Assembly (NCBI RefSeq): GCF_040412425.1
Contig: NC_089744.1
Coordinates: forward strand, 39,654,099-39,718,098
Source of the DNA: Macrobrachium rosenbergii
Lineage: Eukaryota; Arthropoda; Malacostraca; Decapoda; Palaemonidae
Length of the DNA: 64,000 bases
Reading direction: 5' to 3'
Made by a program: the position numbers and the translations under genes. The notes under the pieces are model-generated. The model was not told where the DNA came from. It searched no databases and saw only the letters and a list, made by a program, of their open reading frames with translations. This document shows, piece by piece, positions 28,896 to 41,363 of the stretch (position 1 is the first letter of the stretch; the number at the start of each line of letters is the position of its first letter).

Positions 28896-31800
28896 TGCCC
28901 GCCAGCTGCTTCGGTTGCTCGGGCGGGCTTCATTCTTGTGTCTCGAACTTTAGGGTTTGAGCATGCAAGATAGCAGACACAGAATTCCCCTTTGAACCTT
29001 CTTCCCGAGGGGCCTCGGCCTCGAAGGAGTTTAGAGTTCGGGAAACTAGTAATTGTTCACAGCAGACGAGTCCATCCTGCCCAGTTATGATTGTGTTTGC
29101 GCAATTGGCTCGGCTCTGCCCCCGGTCACACTTACGAGACTGGCCCGGCTCGACTCGGCCTGCCAGACTGGCTCGGCTCGCCCCGCCCCGCCTGCCTCCC
29201 AGTCTGCCGCATACCAACCAGCTGAATCGCATTCGCGTGATCGGTTCGGCTCAGCTCGGCCCTACTCGGTTTTTTCCGATTCGGGTCCTCGGCTATGTTC
29301 GAGTGAACTTTTTGCTCTTCCCAGGAAAGCGCTTTGCCACGGCACAAGTGCTCTTCTTTCCCCGTGTAGCAGTAATCTCCTTCGGTTGATTATCGCTCAC
29401 GGTCCGCCTCTCCTGCTTATCTTACTGGCAGGACGGGTAGGGATACTCTTTCTCCTCACCTGTTCTCTTCTCCTCTCGGTTGTTCCGAGAGGCGCGAGAC
29501 GGACAGAGAGAGCTCCGATGAAATTTTCTTTCTGACTTCGGCTGCCTGGCGTGCTTTGGGTATCGGTCCCCCGATTCTCTCGTATTATAACCAGGTAGCC
29601 GAGGAGGGTTTCATGGGATCTGTCAAGGTCTCCCTCCAAGGGGAGAGGTACAGGAGTTTCACGATCGGAAACAGCGAGGGTCTTTCTCTTCAAATTCGAT
29701 CGCCTCCGTGTTCTTGGTGAACTTGGCGCTGATTCGTCGGGCGCGAGGATCCCGGGACAGGACCGGCTCCCCAATGAATAACCTTCATCACTCGCAACCC
29801 TTGCGGTTCGAGGACTGAGAGTGTCGTGGACTGCCGCGGTCCTGGCTTCCAGAGAGCGTTCTCGACCTGATGAATTCTTTTCTTGAAGGAGTTAATTCAG
29901 GTCGAGACACCAAGCTTCCACCCCTGCCTCGACAGAGAATATGAATTCTTGCCTTGGAGGGTCTTGCCGACTGCAGTTTTTTGGGCAATTCTGGTGCTAA
30001 GAAGAAGGACTTTGTCCCAATTCGGATCTCCGGTTTTGTAAGTCCCGAGTTGGCTCGACCCTTGGGAACGAACCCTTACTTGGTTCTGCCTTTCTCATTC
30101 AGAGATTTGCCAGATACCCCGGTAATCAAGGTTCCCACCAGGGTACTGACTTGTCCTTTGGATAATGGCCAAGAACTTTGGGTCTTAGTCATCTCAACTC
30201 AACCTTGAGTTCAAGCCAGGCCCCCTCAACTCCTTAGCTAAGAAGTCCTAGGCTTCAGAAGAAGATTGCAACTGCTGATGCCTGGACGAAATGATACTTA
30301 TTGAGTCTCTGGAACTAGCAGCGACATTGCCGAGACCTGGGAATGGATTCCTTCAGGAGAAGTATCTATTTCCCTCAGATCTCGGCAATTCTTTCCATCG
30401 AACTTCCATCCCGCCACCTCTCCCGTGCTCCCGATTCGGGAAATGCCAGCCGGCTAGAGCTAATTGCCTCGGTACCCTGTCATTTTGCAGAAGCTTCCCT
30501 ATGGTGGAGAATGGAAGTCTGCTTCCTTTCCTCCGTTCTTTCCTCTTCGATGTATGAGGAAAGAGTTAGGCTAATGCTTGATTGAAGGAACCTTCGAATA
30601 TGCTTGCATATTCCCTTCACATCTTGTGTCTACTTACGGATTCACAGATTGAGGAATAGGCGCACACTGGTAAGACGTTGTCTTGAATTTGTGTGACCGA
30701 GACGATTAGTACCTTCTCATCACCGTCCTGGGCTCAGGGCAGCCTTTTGTCCGTCCGAGAATTCAGGATGGGTTTTGCAGCACTCACTGGTTTCGTTGAA
30801 CAACAAAACCACAGTAGTGGCATTTGTCGACAAACAAGAGGCAATCGTTTTTTCCTCCTGTTTCATCTTGACATTTGCAGGTACTCGAGTGTTGTCCTAT
30901 TGCACACTCGGCAGCTCAATTAACCAGATTCATTCCTGTTGGGGATGTATTGGTAGGCAAGCCTGGTCTTAGGTTTGAGTGATCGGGACGGAACATGCTG
31001 CTCACTCTTTCTTCATGAAGATTCATGCAGAGACTGCTCGACTGAGAAATCCCTACCGTCCTTCTGTTGCCTTCCTGCAGACAAGTCGGTAGTTTTTTCT
31101 CACTCCTTCATACCAGACCAGGGGCTGCTCTGTTGAGGCATGCTGTCTTTTGGTGAAAACTCGATATCGACGTTTTTTCACTCCGTATTTGTCCGTTTCG
31201 CTAGGGGTTCACAAACATTGCTCACCCTGAGTTACAGACAAATACTTGAAGACTTCGCCTTCATCCAACCTGATTGCCGAGGCATCGAGAAGAATTCCTC
31301 TTGACCCAACCTCCTGTGCAGCTACACAAGAAGCGGTTCTTGAGGCAGTACATCCCTGTATGTTCAGGACTGGGAGACTTTCCAGCTTTCCTTGCAAGCA
31401 CAGGCTTTCTCACCGAGCGGCAACGGATATAGCTGGATATCCCTTAAAATCCTCTGCAACACTGTCCCAGGGACTGGATCCGTCTTCGCTGGTGGTGTCG
31501 TCGTCGGAACTTCTTCTCGGGTCAGAGCCGCTCGTCAAGTCTGGACTTCCTTGTCTTCTCTGCCAAGGGTTGCTTCTCTCCCTTTCATTTGTGAAGAACG
31601 TAGGCCCTTGCGACCTAGTCTTCTATCTGAAGTAGGCTTCGTCTCCTCAGTCGAGAGTTAGCTACGGACGGGAAGCTTCTTCAGTCGTGCTGTCCCAGGG
31701 AACTGTTTCCTGGGTGGCATGCGACTCTCGTTTAGGGTTCCTGTCCGTGCTCTGCATGCGCCCTACGAGAGTCATCGGATAGAGATATGCCCTCTTAGGA

Positions 31801-32840
31801 CCATCTCTCATCTTACCCTGGCCTTGGCGTAGAAGATGGAAGAACAGGGATGGGGATCATACCTCGACTCCTTCTCGGATGTCGTAGGTGGACTCCGAAT
31901 CCATTGGCATTGACTGTCGGGTTTGAGTCCTTCTTGTTCCCCTCCTCCTTGGACTTGGTGTCGATGATCCAAATCACTCGTTACTTTGGGAGCTGTGGTA
32001 CTTTCCGAAAAGCTCGACATTCCTAACCTAGATGTCATCAATGTTTTCGCTAGTACTGTCTCTCCCAAGGAAGAAGTGTCTAAGGACACATCTTTCTCCT
32101 GACTTTGTGAAGCGATCAAAGGAGGTACTTGGCAGCTGACGACGACGATACCGGTACCTTTCACCCGAGGGCTCACGAAGTCAATGGCTTGGTCCATCCC
32201 TCGCATTCCGGAATTTTCTGTCAGTCTGGAAGCAAGACGTGGTCTCTTAGACCACACTCTTGTCTTCTTCCTCCGGTCTTGCCCACAGGCCCTTGGAACC
32301 CTTTTTCCTTGGGTCTGTGGTGGCTGCTCAACAAGTTGTGTTGTCTTACCCGGCTCCTTCAAGAGGACGAGTAGCATCTCGCCTAAGGTGTTGGTTCTGG
32401 AAGTGAGAAGGATTCTGAGAGTGACTGGCCTCTCTTCCTCCTCCTTCCCCATCCTCCAACTTCTCCTTAAGGATGAGAATAGGACTCGAACCAATAGCTG
32501 CTGGAACTGGCACTGATGCAGTAAGACTACGCAATTCCGCTCCTTCCTCTAGCAAGGGGAGGAAGGAGAGACTGGCAATAAGGGAACCCTATCTCGGCTT
32601 TTCCTTACTGCCTCCGACTCTAGATCCTTCCAGCCTATTTCGTAGGAGTTACGTTTCCTCATTCATGCGAAAAGGTCCAGTACCTGACATTTGATCTTGC
32701 AGTTCCTACACTCCGATCAATATGTCAGAGGCACGGTACTCCTCCTCGCACTTTCGACCAGGAGGAGTAACCCAGGTGTGTAGAACTCCAGTCAGTTCAG
32801 GAGACTCACTCAGATTCCTCCCTCCAACCAGTGAGTCTTC

Positions 32841-32945
32841 CTAATGTAAAGGACTGAGGGTTTGAATATTGTGTCGGAACAAATAACAGTTTTTAAAGTA
32901 AATTGTATTTTTCCTAACTATACAAACCCGAGGTCCTTTACACTT
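32841..32945 (+). repeat. Internal complementary region of A3
   Basis: Same two-part structure as in A2, with left half TAATGTAAAGGACTGAGGGT and right half CCTAACTATACAAACCCGAG. Confidence 0.85.
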
Positions 32946-33184
32946 TATGCCCACCTCATGCCACCCCTCAATCTGAACCTGGACCGAAAGGCAAACTGGA
33001 ATGTTTACATCCGGGCAGGCGGGTATCCCCGCCTACCTGACGGTAGTTACTGCCTAACCACCTTGCTCAAGAGTTTAACGGCCGTTTCCAGCCTACGTCT
33101 GAAAGTAATTCCTAATGTAAAGGACCTCAGGTTTGTATAGTTAGGAAAAATACAATTTACTTTAAAAATTGTTATTTCTACCTC

Positions 33185-33390
33185 AACCACCCCACTTTGT
33201 CCCTGAGGCCAAAGGAAGAAGTGCATAGTGACAGCAGGTTGGAGTTGGGTATTCCCCCACTTACCCTTTGTAATCACCAAGTAACCACTTTGTTACTAAG
33301 TTCAACAACTGTCTCCAGCTCACACTGAATGATACTCCTGTACAAAAGACTCTGGTTTGTTTACCTAGGAAAAGTAGAAATTGCTGTTCT
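33185..33390 (-). repeat. Relic DIRS family A-like right terminal repeat
   Basis: It aligns loosely with the right terminal repeat of A2 and A3: AACCACTTTGTTACTAAGTT, TCAACAACTGTCTCCAGC, GACTCTGGTTTGTTTACC. It is much more diverged and follows A3 directly, so A3 probably inserted into or beside an older DIRS copy. It ends about 80 bp before a host exon. Confidence 0.6.
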
Positions 33391-33467
33391 CGACAAATTT
33401 GATATTCATCTTAGTACAGTATTTATTTTACATTTCTCTTAAACTTGTGTTCTTAATTTATTTGCAG

Positions 33468-36400
33468 ATGGATGCATATGAAAATGATTCACATGATGGT
33501 TCATTTGAAGAAGAGTCATTTGTTGATGAATCCTTTGATGCAGAAGAAGTTTTTACAAAAGCAAGGAATAATTTTTCTAATATAATAGACAAGTACATAT
33601 GCCTTTCACATGGATTAGCTTCACCTGCTTTTATTGCTGATCGTGCAATTGAAATATCTATTCCCAAACGTTCATTTGGGAGAAAAATTTTTGTTGAAGA
33701 AAACCAGACTATAGTTTCTGAACAGATTACTTCACAGGAGTCATTGGAATGTGAAAACCCCATTCAGGAAGAGATTGAAAGAACACTTCTTAGACGTAAG
33801 CAAGAGTTAGGGCTGCCTAATGATTATGTGTCAGAGGAATTACAATTGGGTAATGGTATTAAAGTCAGTGATATTGGCCTTGGAGATGAAGGTGGAGATG
33901 GAAATACAGGAATGAAATATGACCAGGAAGCAGATAAGGAATTACATGAAGTAGGTAAACAGGAAAAGGAGGGAAAAATAAAAGAAAAGGGAGCCAATAG
34001 AAAACAGAAAAAAGAGAAAAAGTTGCAAGAGAAGAAACCCCGTGGAAGACCAAGAGTGTCCACTTCATTTGAAGTAGAAAAACAAAAAGTGGGAGAAATT
34101 GAAGTGAAAAAATCCCGTGGAAGGCCAAGAAAGTCCACTTCATCAAAGATGAGCAAACAAGAAGCAGAGGGAGAAACTAAAGCAAAGAAACCCCGTGGAA
34201 GACCAAGAGGGTCCACTTCATCTGAAATAAAAAAAGAAGTAGAAGGAGAAACTAAAGTAAAAAAATCTTGTGGAAGGCCAAGAAAGTCCACTTCATCAAA
34301 AATGAACAGACAAGAAGCAGAGGAAGAAACTAAAGCAAAGAAACCCCGCGGAAGACCAAGAAGGTCCACAGCATCTGAAATAGGAAAACGAGAAATAAAT
34401 GAAGAAACAAAAGCTAAGAAACCTTGTGGCAGGCCCAAAAAATCCAGCACATCTGAGTTGTTTAACAATAAAAGAAAGAGAGAGTTACTGAGAAAAATTA
34501 AAGAAAGTTCTGGAAGTTCAAGACAGTCTACTGACCATGAAGTGAATAAAAACAAAACAGAAAAAAATTCAAGGCTAAGTAAAACTAATATTTCTGAAAG
34601 TGATAAGTATGACACAGAGCAAGAATCAATGGAAGACTATGACAAACCAAACAAGGATAGTAGATGTGAGGGGCCCAAAGTGATGAGAAGGAAGAGAGGG
34701 AGACCTAAAAAAATTTTTGAGAAATTGAAAAGCAGCAGGTTTTATAGCACGCAAAATAAAAAGATTAATGCACGTAAATATTCCTTTTCAGAACTGTATG
34801 CTAAAAGTTCCCAAAAATATAAAGGTTCGAGTGATGATATCCAAAGACTTAGAGTTGATGATATGAAGAACATTGTTGCCAGAGATGCAAAATCTGCCGA
34901 TATCAACAGTAAACCTTTTTGGAATAAAAGTGTGTCAAGATATTTCAAGCATCTTGTTACTTTTGGTGTAAGCAGAGAACAAGGGCACATTTCGCTATGC
35001 CCTTCTTTGGATTTAATTATTGTTCATCCACTAAAGAAAGATGACTGTCTTGGTGTAAGCAGTTTCCCTCTGCCAAGCAAAGTGCTCTTTGCCATTCCTT
35101 TTGTAAGTAAAAGTACTGTTTCAGAGAAAGACATTGATGAAGGTGTTACTCAAAAATCAAGATCAGATTGTACATCGAAAGCTACATATTTTGGTGGCTC
35201 AGTGAATAATGATGATTCATCTAAAATACCACATATTAAGGAGAATGTAACTAATAAAAGATCCAGTCAGAAAAATTCTTGTCATGGCCTTTCAAATAAA
35301 AATCTCAGTGAAAGTCATGGAGAACACTCTTGCAAGCAACAAAAACCGTTGAAGTACAACAGAAATTTTTCAAATATAAAGCATTCAGTTTCTGCTAATG
35401 AGATTTCAGGGAAACCTCAGAATGTCAATTTAAAAGATGATTTACAACCTGTGGTTGATTGTGAATACCAGTTAAAGGATAAAGAGCCTCAAAAAAGTCA
35501 AGGCACCAGACTTCTTGAAAACAAAAAAGTACTCTATTCAAATGAAAATAGTACTGGTGAAAAAGATGGTGCACAGATGGTATCTAAAATGGAGAAAGTT
35601 CTGTTAGGTCAAAATTACACTGATCCCACAAAACAAAGACGGCAAAAAAGTAAGGAAAAGCGTGGTTTTTGTTCAGAAAACCTTGTAAATGATGAAAGCC
35701 ATAATGAAAAAGAACTAGATTTGCCGACCACACATGTATCTCCTGTAGTTGAGAGTACTGACAATAATAGAAACACAGAACAAAGTCTGTCCCCAGAAGA
35801 AGAGTGTGAAGTGAGGTGTAAGGAGAAAAAGCATTCCTCGGCGTATGTAAGAAAAGGAAAGAGGCCAAGGAAGTTCAAGGAAAGCAGAAACATTAGATGC
35901 AATAAAAGGAAAAAAATGGAAGCATCTTTGTACCCTAGTACATCTTTTACTGGTTCTGCTAAGAGTAGAAAATTAGATTCTAAGAAAAGGGAAAGAAAAT
36001 TGTCACACAACAGTCCACCTAACAAAGATTGTAGTAATATGGTGAACAGGTCATTGGCAGATGTTTTCCAGTATTCTGATGATGAAAGTAATTGTGAAGA
36101 CTCATTGAATTTGGTATCTAAAGATTGTCAGTCTGCATTCATAGATGGAAAGATGCCCAAAGGTGCAAAAGAGTATGTAGTTTCTGATTGTATTAAAACT
36201 AATGAGCACACTGAAGTAAATGTTTCTAATTCTTGTTCAAGAAATTCAAGGCTAGAACTGAAGAAGTCTTTTAGGAATGAAGATTGCTCTCTCAAATTAA
36301 GTACTGAAATAGAAAATAATTCAAGAATTGTTGCTCAGGATTTAAAAAATGACAGCAACAAAGAGAGTACAACAAATTCTAAAACATCCTTACCTGAGAA

Positions 36401-36833
36401 ATGTAGTGATAGTGGAAAGGGGAAAGAGAAGTTTCCAGTTCTAGAGGGAAACCATGAAGAGAGTGTTGTTGCTGGAATTGATGTTGTTAAGAAAAAAAGA
36501 ATAAATATAGTTGCAAGAAATAAAGTGCCTGTACATTCAAATCAATATATCTCTAGTATTATGCCAGGGGAAGAGACATGTCCCTCTAGTATGAATTCAT
36601 GTGTAGCTGAACCTCCAGAAAATGGTGTCCTTAACATGCAAGAGGCTGTTCTGAAGAAGATGCCAAAGAAAGATGTGATGTCACAGCTAGAAGCAAATGA
36701 AGAAGATGAGGATTCAGATGGTTTCCAAGATTCCTTAAATCTTTTGCCTGTGGAGAAATCATCTGTCTCTGTGGGATCTTATCACTCTTCACTGTTTCAT
36801 TTTCTCAAATTGAGGAAATTACATCCACAAAAT
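33468..36833 (+). CDS. Large exon of an AT-hook nuclear protein (internal/partial gene)
   Basis: The exon is chosen from ttatttgcAG|ATGGATGCA to AAT|GTAAGC. It encodes 1122 codons without a stop and stays in phase 0 at its end. The in-frame upstream extension to 33381 is hydrophobic, pyrimidine-tract intron sequence and is rejected. The ATG directly after the acceptor may be the start codon, with an upstream 5' UTR exon, or an internal Met. The protein has an acidic N-terminus (residues 1-30, EEESFVDESFDAEE), a KEK-rich segment, six tandem 25-26-residue units with AT-hook cores (about 189-340) and a seventh hook (about 406-415, RRKRGRPKK). It also has basic nuclear-localisation-like clusters (about 795-850) and an acidic stretch (EEDEDSDGFQDSL) near its end. 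AT-hooks bind the minor groove of AT-rich DNA, so a chromatin role is inferred. I do not recognise an orthologue. A second donor, AAG|GTACTG, lies nine bases downstream, also in phase. Confidence 0.85.
34032..34490 (+). repeat. Six tandem AT-hook repeats within the exon
   Basis: Units start at 34032, 34107, 34185, 34260, 34338 and 34416. Each encodes KK(P/S)(R/C)GRPR-K/G/R-ST followed by an acidic/Lys spacer ending ETK. Lengths alternate 75 and 78 bp. Units 2+3 resemble units 4+5 more closely than their neighbours, which suggests duplication of a two-unit block. Confidence 0.93.
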
Positions 36834-37166
36834 GTAAGCAAGGTACTGTATTACTAATGTGTTCTTCTTAACTATAAAACCCTTAATAGTAACATTATTT
36901 TAGTAACCATAATCACATTAAAAGTTACATTAAGTGAAAAAATTACATTTTTATGATAAAAGAAAGTTTTATATATACTTACCAAGTAATTACATAGCCG
37001 TAGTTTCTAACTAGCGTGGCAGCTTAAATTCAAAATTCGTGGTAGCACTTGATTGTTTAGTGAAGGTGACCAGTCCTGCCCACTAACGGGAATACCAGGA
37101 ACGACTTAGCAGACAACCTCATTCTGTTTGTGCCTTATGTCCATCAGAGGGAAGGAGGGTGGGCTC

Positions 37167-37262
37167 TGATTATGTAATTACTTGGTAAGTATATATAAAA
37201 CTATATTTTATATAAAAATATCTTTTTATATAAGTAACTTACCAAGGAATTACATAGCTGAA
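37167..37262 (-). repeat. Internal complementary region of family C
   Basis: On the minus strand, GCTATGTAATTCCTTGGTAA mirrors one outer end, and TATATATACTTACCAAGTAA mirrors the other. The joint lies near 37218. Confidence 0.8.
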
Positions 37263-37599
37263 TCCCACATTGACAGGAGGTGGGATACATGGACATATTC
37301 TACTCCAAAACATTAAGTCATGTAATAAATTTGAAATAGAAAAGTTACTAGCACTGAAAACAATGCTTGTCATTTCCTTATCAGTTAAGAGAGCTACTGC
37401 GGGAGAATACTGCCTCTGGTTGGTGCTAATCTTAACCTGTAGTGGCGTGGCGGTACAGCTGTGGAGCGCCTCTACTGAAGTGGGAGCTTTGCAGCGGAGT
37501 ATTCCAATGGCCAGCAAAGCATCAATATGTGCTCTTGCCCTGGGTGCAGTACCAATTTAAAAAACAACCAGACTATACTGTCTCCTACACTGAAATAAA

Positions 37600-39029
37600 A
37601 CTACAACCCATCCACTGAGAGTGGTGGGTACTCCAGGTACATTGTACCCCCCCAGCTCCCCAAAACCCTACGCCTTACTACAAGGTGGAGGGATAGTAGG
37701 AGAAAATCCTATGGTTCTTCCCTCAATACCATAATAATGGTCCCAAGTACTGCAAAATTTTCAAGAAAAAAGTGATTAGCAAAGATCGATTACACTTCAA
37801 GTTGGCTGATTGCAGAACAGAAGTAAGTAGGTATATTGTGCCTGAAAGCTAATGAGGTAGAGGCTATTCTGACGTCCTTAGCTTTCACTTAAAAAGTAGG
37901 CAAATTGTTCTCCTGAATCTGAGAGTGCGTCTCAAATATAGAATTCATTTGAGACAAAGGACAATGCATTCTTAGTCAGAGGGTGAGACAGGTTCTTGTC
38001 AGGACACCATAGGTCATGGATAGCCCTCTGATCTATAAGGCTCGCTCAGGTAATACCAAGGATGTTCGTTAATTGCTTGAGAAAAAACAGATCCAGGGCT
38101 TGGATGGGTCCTTGTTCTTGATTAAAATCCAAGGGTAAACGAGCAAACCATGTCTCCTTGTGAAAAACCTATTCTAAAACTATGGCTTGGATCTCGTTAA
38201 TATGTTTTAGCAGAAGCCAAGGTCACCCAGAAGATAGCCTTCTGGATAAGCTTTTTCAGTGAAGAGCTACGTAGGGGATCAAACGAGGGACCTGTCAGTC
38301 ATTTCAGCACTACATCCAGGTTCCAGAAGACCAGGTTTTCCTCCCTTGCTTGGACGTGTAAAAGAACAAGATGGGGTGATTAATATTTAGGTATGACTAA
38401 GGTCTAGGACCCTTTGCTTAAACACTAAGTTAAGCATATGAAACCCTTTTACAAGAGGTTCTAGATCTCCTCAGATAAAAGGGGCAATCCACAGTTTGAG
38501 TCATAGATGCCTTATGCCTTAGAAGAAGAGACTTAGAGTCTGAGACACCCACTTCAGAAAATTGCTCGCTTAGTCTGGTGGACGGAGCTAGAAGATTGGT
38601 GTCTGCATCTTTCAATAGCCTCTTTTGGCACATCTTGAGAAAAAACCCCTTCATTCTGACAAGCCTCTGGACAGTCTAAGCAAAAGTTGACCACCCTTGG
38701 TGGTATCTCTTGAAGTGAGGTTGTCTAAGTAGATACGTATGTGGAAGGAATCTTGGAGAGTCTACCAACAACCGTAGCAGGTTCCGAAATGCGGGTCATC
38801 GTAACGTTGCGATGGGCCTGAAACTTGTTCAGCCCTTTCTTGACTATGTTGAAGGGTGGAAAAGGCTTAGGGGTCCAAATCGGACCAAACTTGCAGCATG
38901 GAGTCTGCTGTCCATGCTGGTCGTCCTGCCCCATAGATTCCACAGATCCCGACAGACCAGGGGATTCAAGGTCCACTTAGTAGAAGGAACAAGCTTATGA
39001 TGGTTCTGTTTGTCCGCCAGAACTTATTA
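37600..39029 (-). pseudogene. Family C RNase H tail and tyrosine recombinase remnants
   Basis: On the minus strand, the connection WTLNPLVCRDLWNLWGR (about 38985-38925) matches WTLHKEVCLELWRIWGR of family B. Near 38340-38200, W-N-L-D-V-V-L-K and A-I-F-W-V-T-L-A-S-A-K-T match the recombinase stretch WNLDVVLKF...ALATAKRI of B. The conserved Arg of SAKR is changed or shifted, and many stops intervene. The H-x-x-R box and Tyr nucleophile were not readable. Confidence 0.68.
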
Positions 39030-39355
39030 CAGTGCTCCCCTATTTTTACGCGGGAATAGGTTCCAGAACCTACCGCAGAAGTGCAAAATGCACGGAAATG
39101 CAATAATCCCCTCTAAAAATGCTGGCTTATAACTTCTGAATACCTTGTACCCCTTAAACTAAAATGTTTATAACTGCCTATTTTAAAATTAAGCTGCTTA
39201 ATTTGATAGTTCAAACAAAAGTATACCTTAAATTATCATGCTAAAACAATTTAATATCATTTTAACCCTTAAACGCCGACTGGACGTATCATACGTCGAC
39301 TAAAATTGTCTGTTGGGTGCCGAGTGGACGTACCGGACGTCGACTACAAAAAATT

Positions 39356-40900
39356 TCAACCTTCTGTCAACTTTGACTCGACCTAGATGGTCGAAAAACA
39401 CAATTGTAAGCTAAAACTCTTACATTCTAGTAATATTCAATCATTTACCTTCATTTTGCAACAAATTGGAAGTCTCTAGCACAATATTTCGATTTATGGT
39501 GAATTTTTGAAAAAACTTTTTCCTTACTTTTCTGGCCACTGTAACTATTTGGCCGAAAATTTCAGAAATTCTTTCATCATTTTGTCGTAATTTTGCACCG
39601 TTTTATATTAGCCGTTACATAAAGTTTTATATATGAAAATGTGTGCAATTTCATGTAAAATACAACAAAAAACAACCCATGGTTGTAGCTTTTATCAGTT
39701 TGGAAATATTTTCATATAAATCACAATAACTGCCAAAATTTCAACCTTCGGTCAACTTTGACTCGACCGAAATGGTAAAAATACGCAATTGTAAGCTAAA
39801 ACGCTTACATTCTAGCAATATTCAATCATGTACCTTCATTTTGCAACAAACTGGAAGTCTCTAGCACAATATTTCGATTTATGGTGAATTTCTGAAAAAA
39901 AAAAAACTTTCCTTACATCTGCGCGCGGTAACTCTGCCGAACATCTCAGAAATCCTTTCGTCACGTTGTCGTAATGTTTGCATCGTTTTACATTAGTCGT
40001 TACATAAACTTTTATATATGAAAATGTGTGCAATTTCATGTAGAATACAACAGAAAATAACTCATGGTTGTAGCTTTTATCAGTTTTGAAATATTTTCAC
40101 ATAACTCACGATAACTGCCAAAATTTCAACCTTCAGTCAACTTTAACTCGACCGAAATGGTCGAAAAATGCAATTGTAAGCTAAAACTCTTACATTCTAG
40201 TAATATTCAATCATTTACCTTCATTTTGCAATAAATTGGAAGTCTCTAGCACAATATTTCGATTTATGGTGAATTTTTGAAAAAAAACTTTTTCCTTACG
40301 TCTGTACCGGTAACTCTGCCGAACATCTCAGAAATTCTTTAAATCACGTTGTCGTAATGTTTGCACCGTTTTATATTAGTCGTTACATAAACTTTTATAT
40401 ATGAAAATGTGCGCAATTTCATTTAGAATACAACAAATAACTCATGGTTGTAGCTTTTATCAGTTTTGAAATATTTTCATACAAATCACAATAAATAGAA
40501 AAAATTCGACCTTCGGTCAACTTTAACTCGACCGAAATGGTCGAAAACTGCAATTTTAAGCTAAAACACTTGCAGTCTAGTAATATTCAATCAATTAGCT
40601 TCATTATTCAACAAACGGGAAGTCTCTAGCACAATATTTCGATTTATGGTGAATTTTTGAAAAAAAAAATTTTTTTACGTCCGCTCGTTATGAATTCATG
40701 CATCATTTTGTGATAATATTTTCTCTGTGTTGCTTTGATCGTTTTACAATTTGGTATACACAAAAATCATCACAATTTAGTGTACAATACAAAGAATAAA
40801 AAAATAACCTGTTAGTTTTAACCGTTTTGCTCACAGCGCAATTTGTATACAATTATATATGAAAATTTGTTTCAGCTGTCATATATTTCAATATTTATAT
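39356..40900. repeat. ~385-bp tandem repeat, about four units
   Basis: Units begin at 39356, 39741, 40126 and 40507 with TCAACCTTCGGTCAACTTT-like sequence. Each contains GTAAGCTAAAACTCTTACA, CACAATATTTCGATTTATGG and GGTTGTAGCTTTTATCAG. Lengths are 385, 385 and 381 bp. The fourth unit decays after about 40680. The units are AT-rich and non-coding. Confidence 0.93.
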
Positions 40901-41025
40901 ATGATAATGATTTTTTTCATTTCTGATGGTTGCATACTAAACTTCAGGCAATGACAAAAAAGGAGCCAGAAATGAACTCTTAATATTAAAAACTAAGCGT
41001 GCTGTGATTTTTTGAAAAAAACTTT

Positions 41026-41195
41026 TTTGTTCATGACACTTACCTGCCAGATATATATATAGCTGTATTTCTCCGAAATCCGACAGAATTTCAAAACTCG
41101 CGGCACACGCAGTGTGGCCAGGTGGTTAGTACTCATTCCCGCCGCTGGGAGGCGGAATCGGGAACCATTCCCATTTTCTATTCAGATTTTCTCTG
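41026..41195 (+). repeat. Left inverted terminal repeat of family B
   Basis: Starts TTTTGTTCATGACACTTACC and runs to the AATGGGAATGG-type region, inverse to 47237-47422. Confidence 0.88.
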
Positions 41196-41363
41196 TCGCC
41201 GGTACTGTTAACATCTGTTACAGTACCTCCGCCTCTGGATTTCGTTAACTTGCTTATTCCCACTTAAGTATTCTCTTGACTTTTGGTTTTGATTCTTGGA
41301 CTGTGGATTGGCACACGCTTTTTCTGGATTGTTGTGGATTTTGCTTATGACCTCTCTTTAACT

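Larger units (their letters stand above)
27820..33175 (+). mobile_element. DIRS family A, diverged 5'-truncated copy A3
   Basis: No left terminal repeat is present. The copy starts inside gag (KKSRT/Ser-rich equivalent, with GLPPSEEAVGLSLAL-type wording) directly at the right end of A2. RNase H is visible near 30780-30850 (NNKTTVVAFVDKQEA). The recombinase appears near 31700-31820 (ALRESSDRDMP) and 32160-32345 (RAHEVNGLVHPS, and TFSLG...AQQVV-like sequence). An internal complementary region (32841-32945) and a right terminal repeat to 33175 close it. It has many stops and frameshifts and is clearly older than A2. No RT core could be read with confidence. Confidence 0.78.

Noticed and set aside
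33381..33467. In-frame N-terminal extension of the AT-hook exon, hydrophobic like a signal peptide
   Set aside because: It is pyrimidine-rich intron sequence ending in TTTGCAG directly before ATGG, a standard acceptor.
33468..36833. Assignment to a named centromere or chromatin family because of AT-hooks
   Set aside because: AT-hooks occur in many unrelated proteins and no diagnostic motif was seen.
39356..40900. CRISPR-like array
   Set aside because: The units are contiguous 385-bp tandem repeats with no spacer structure.
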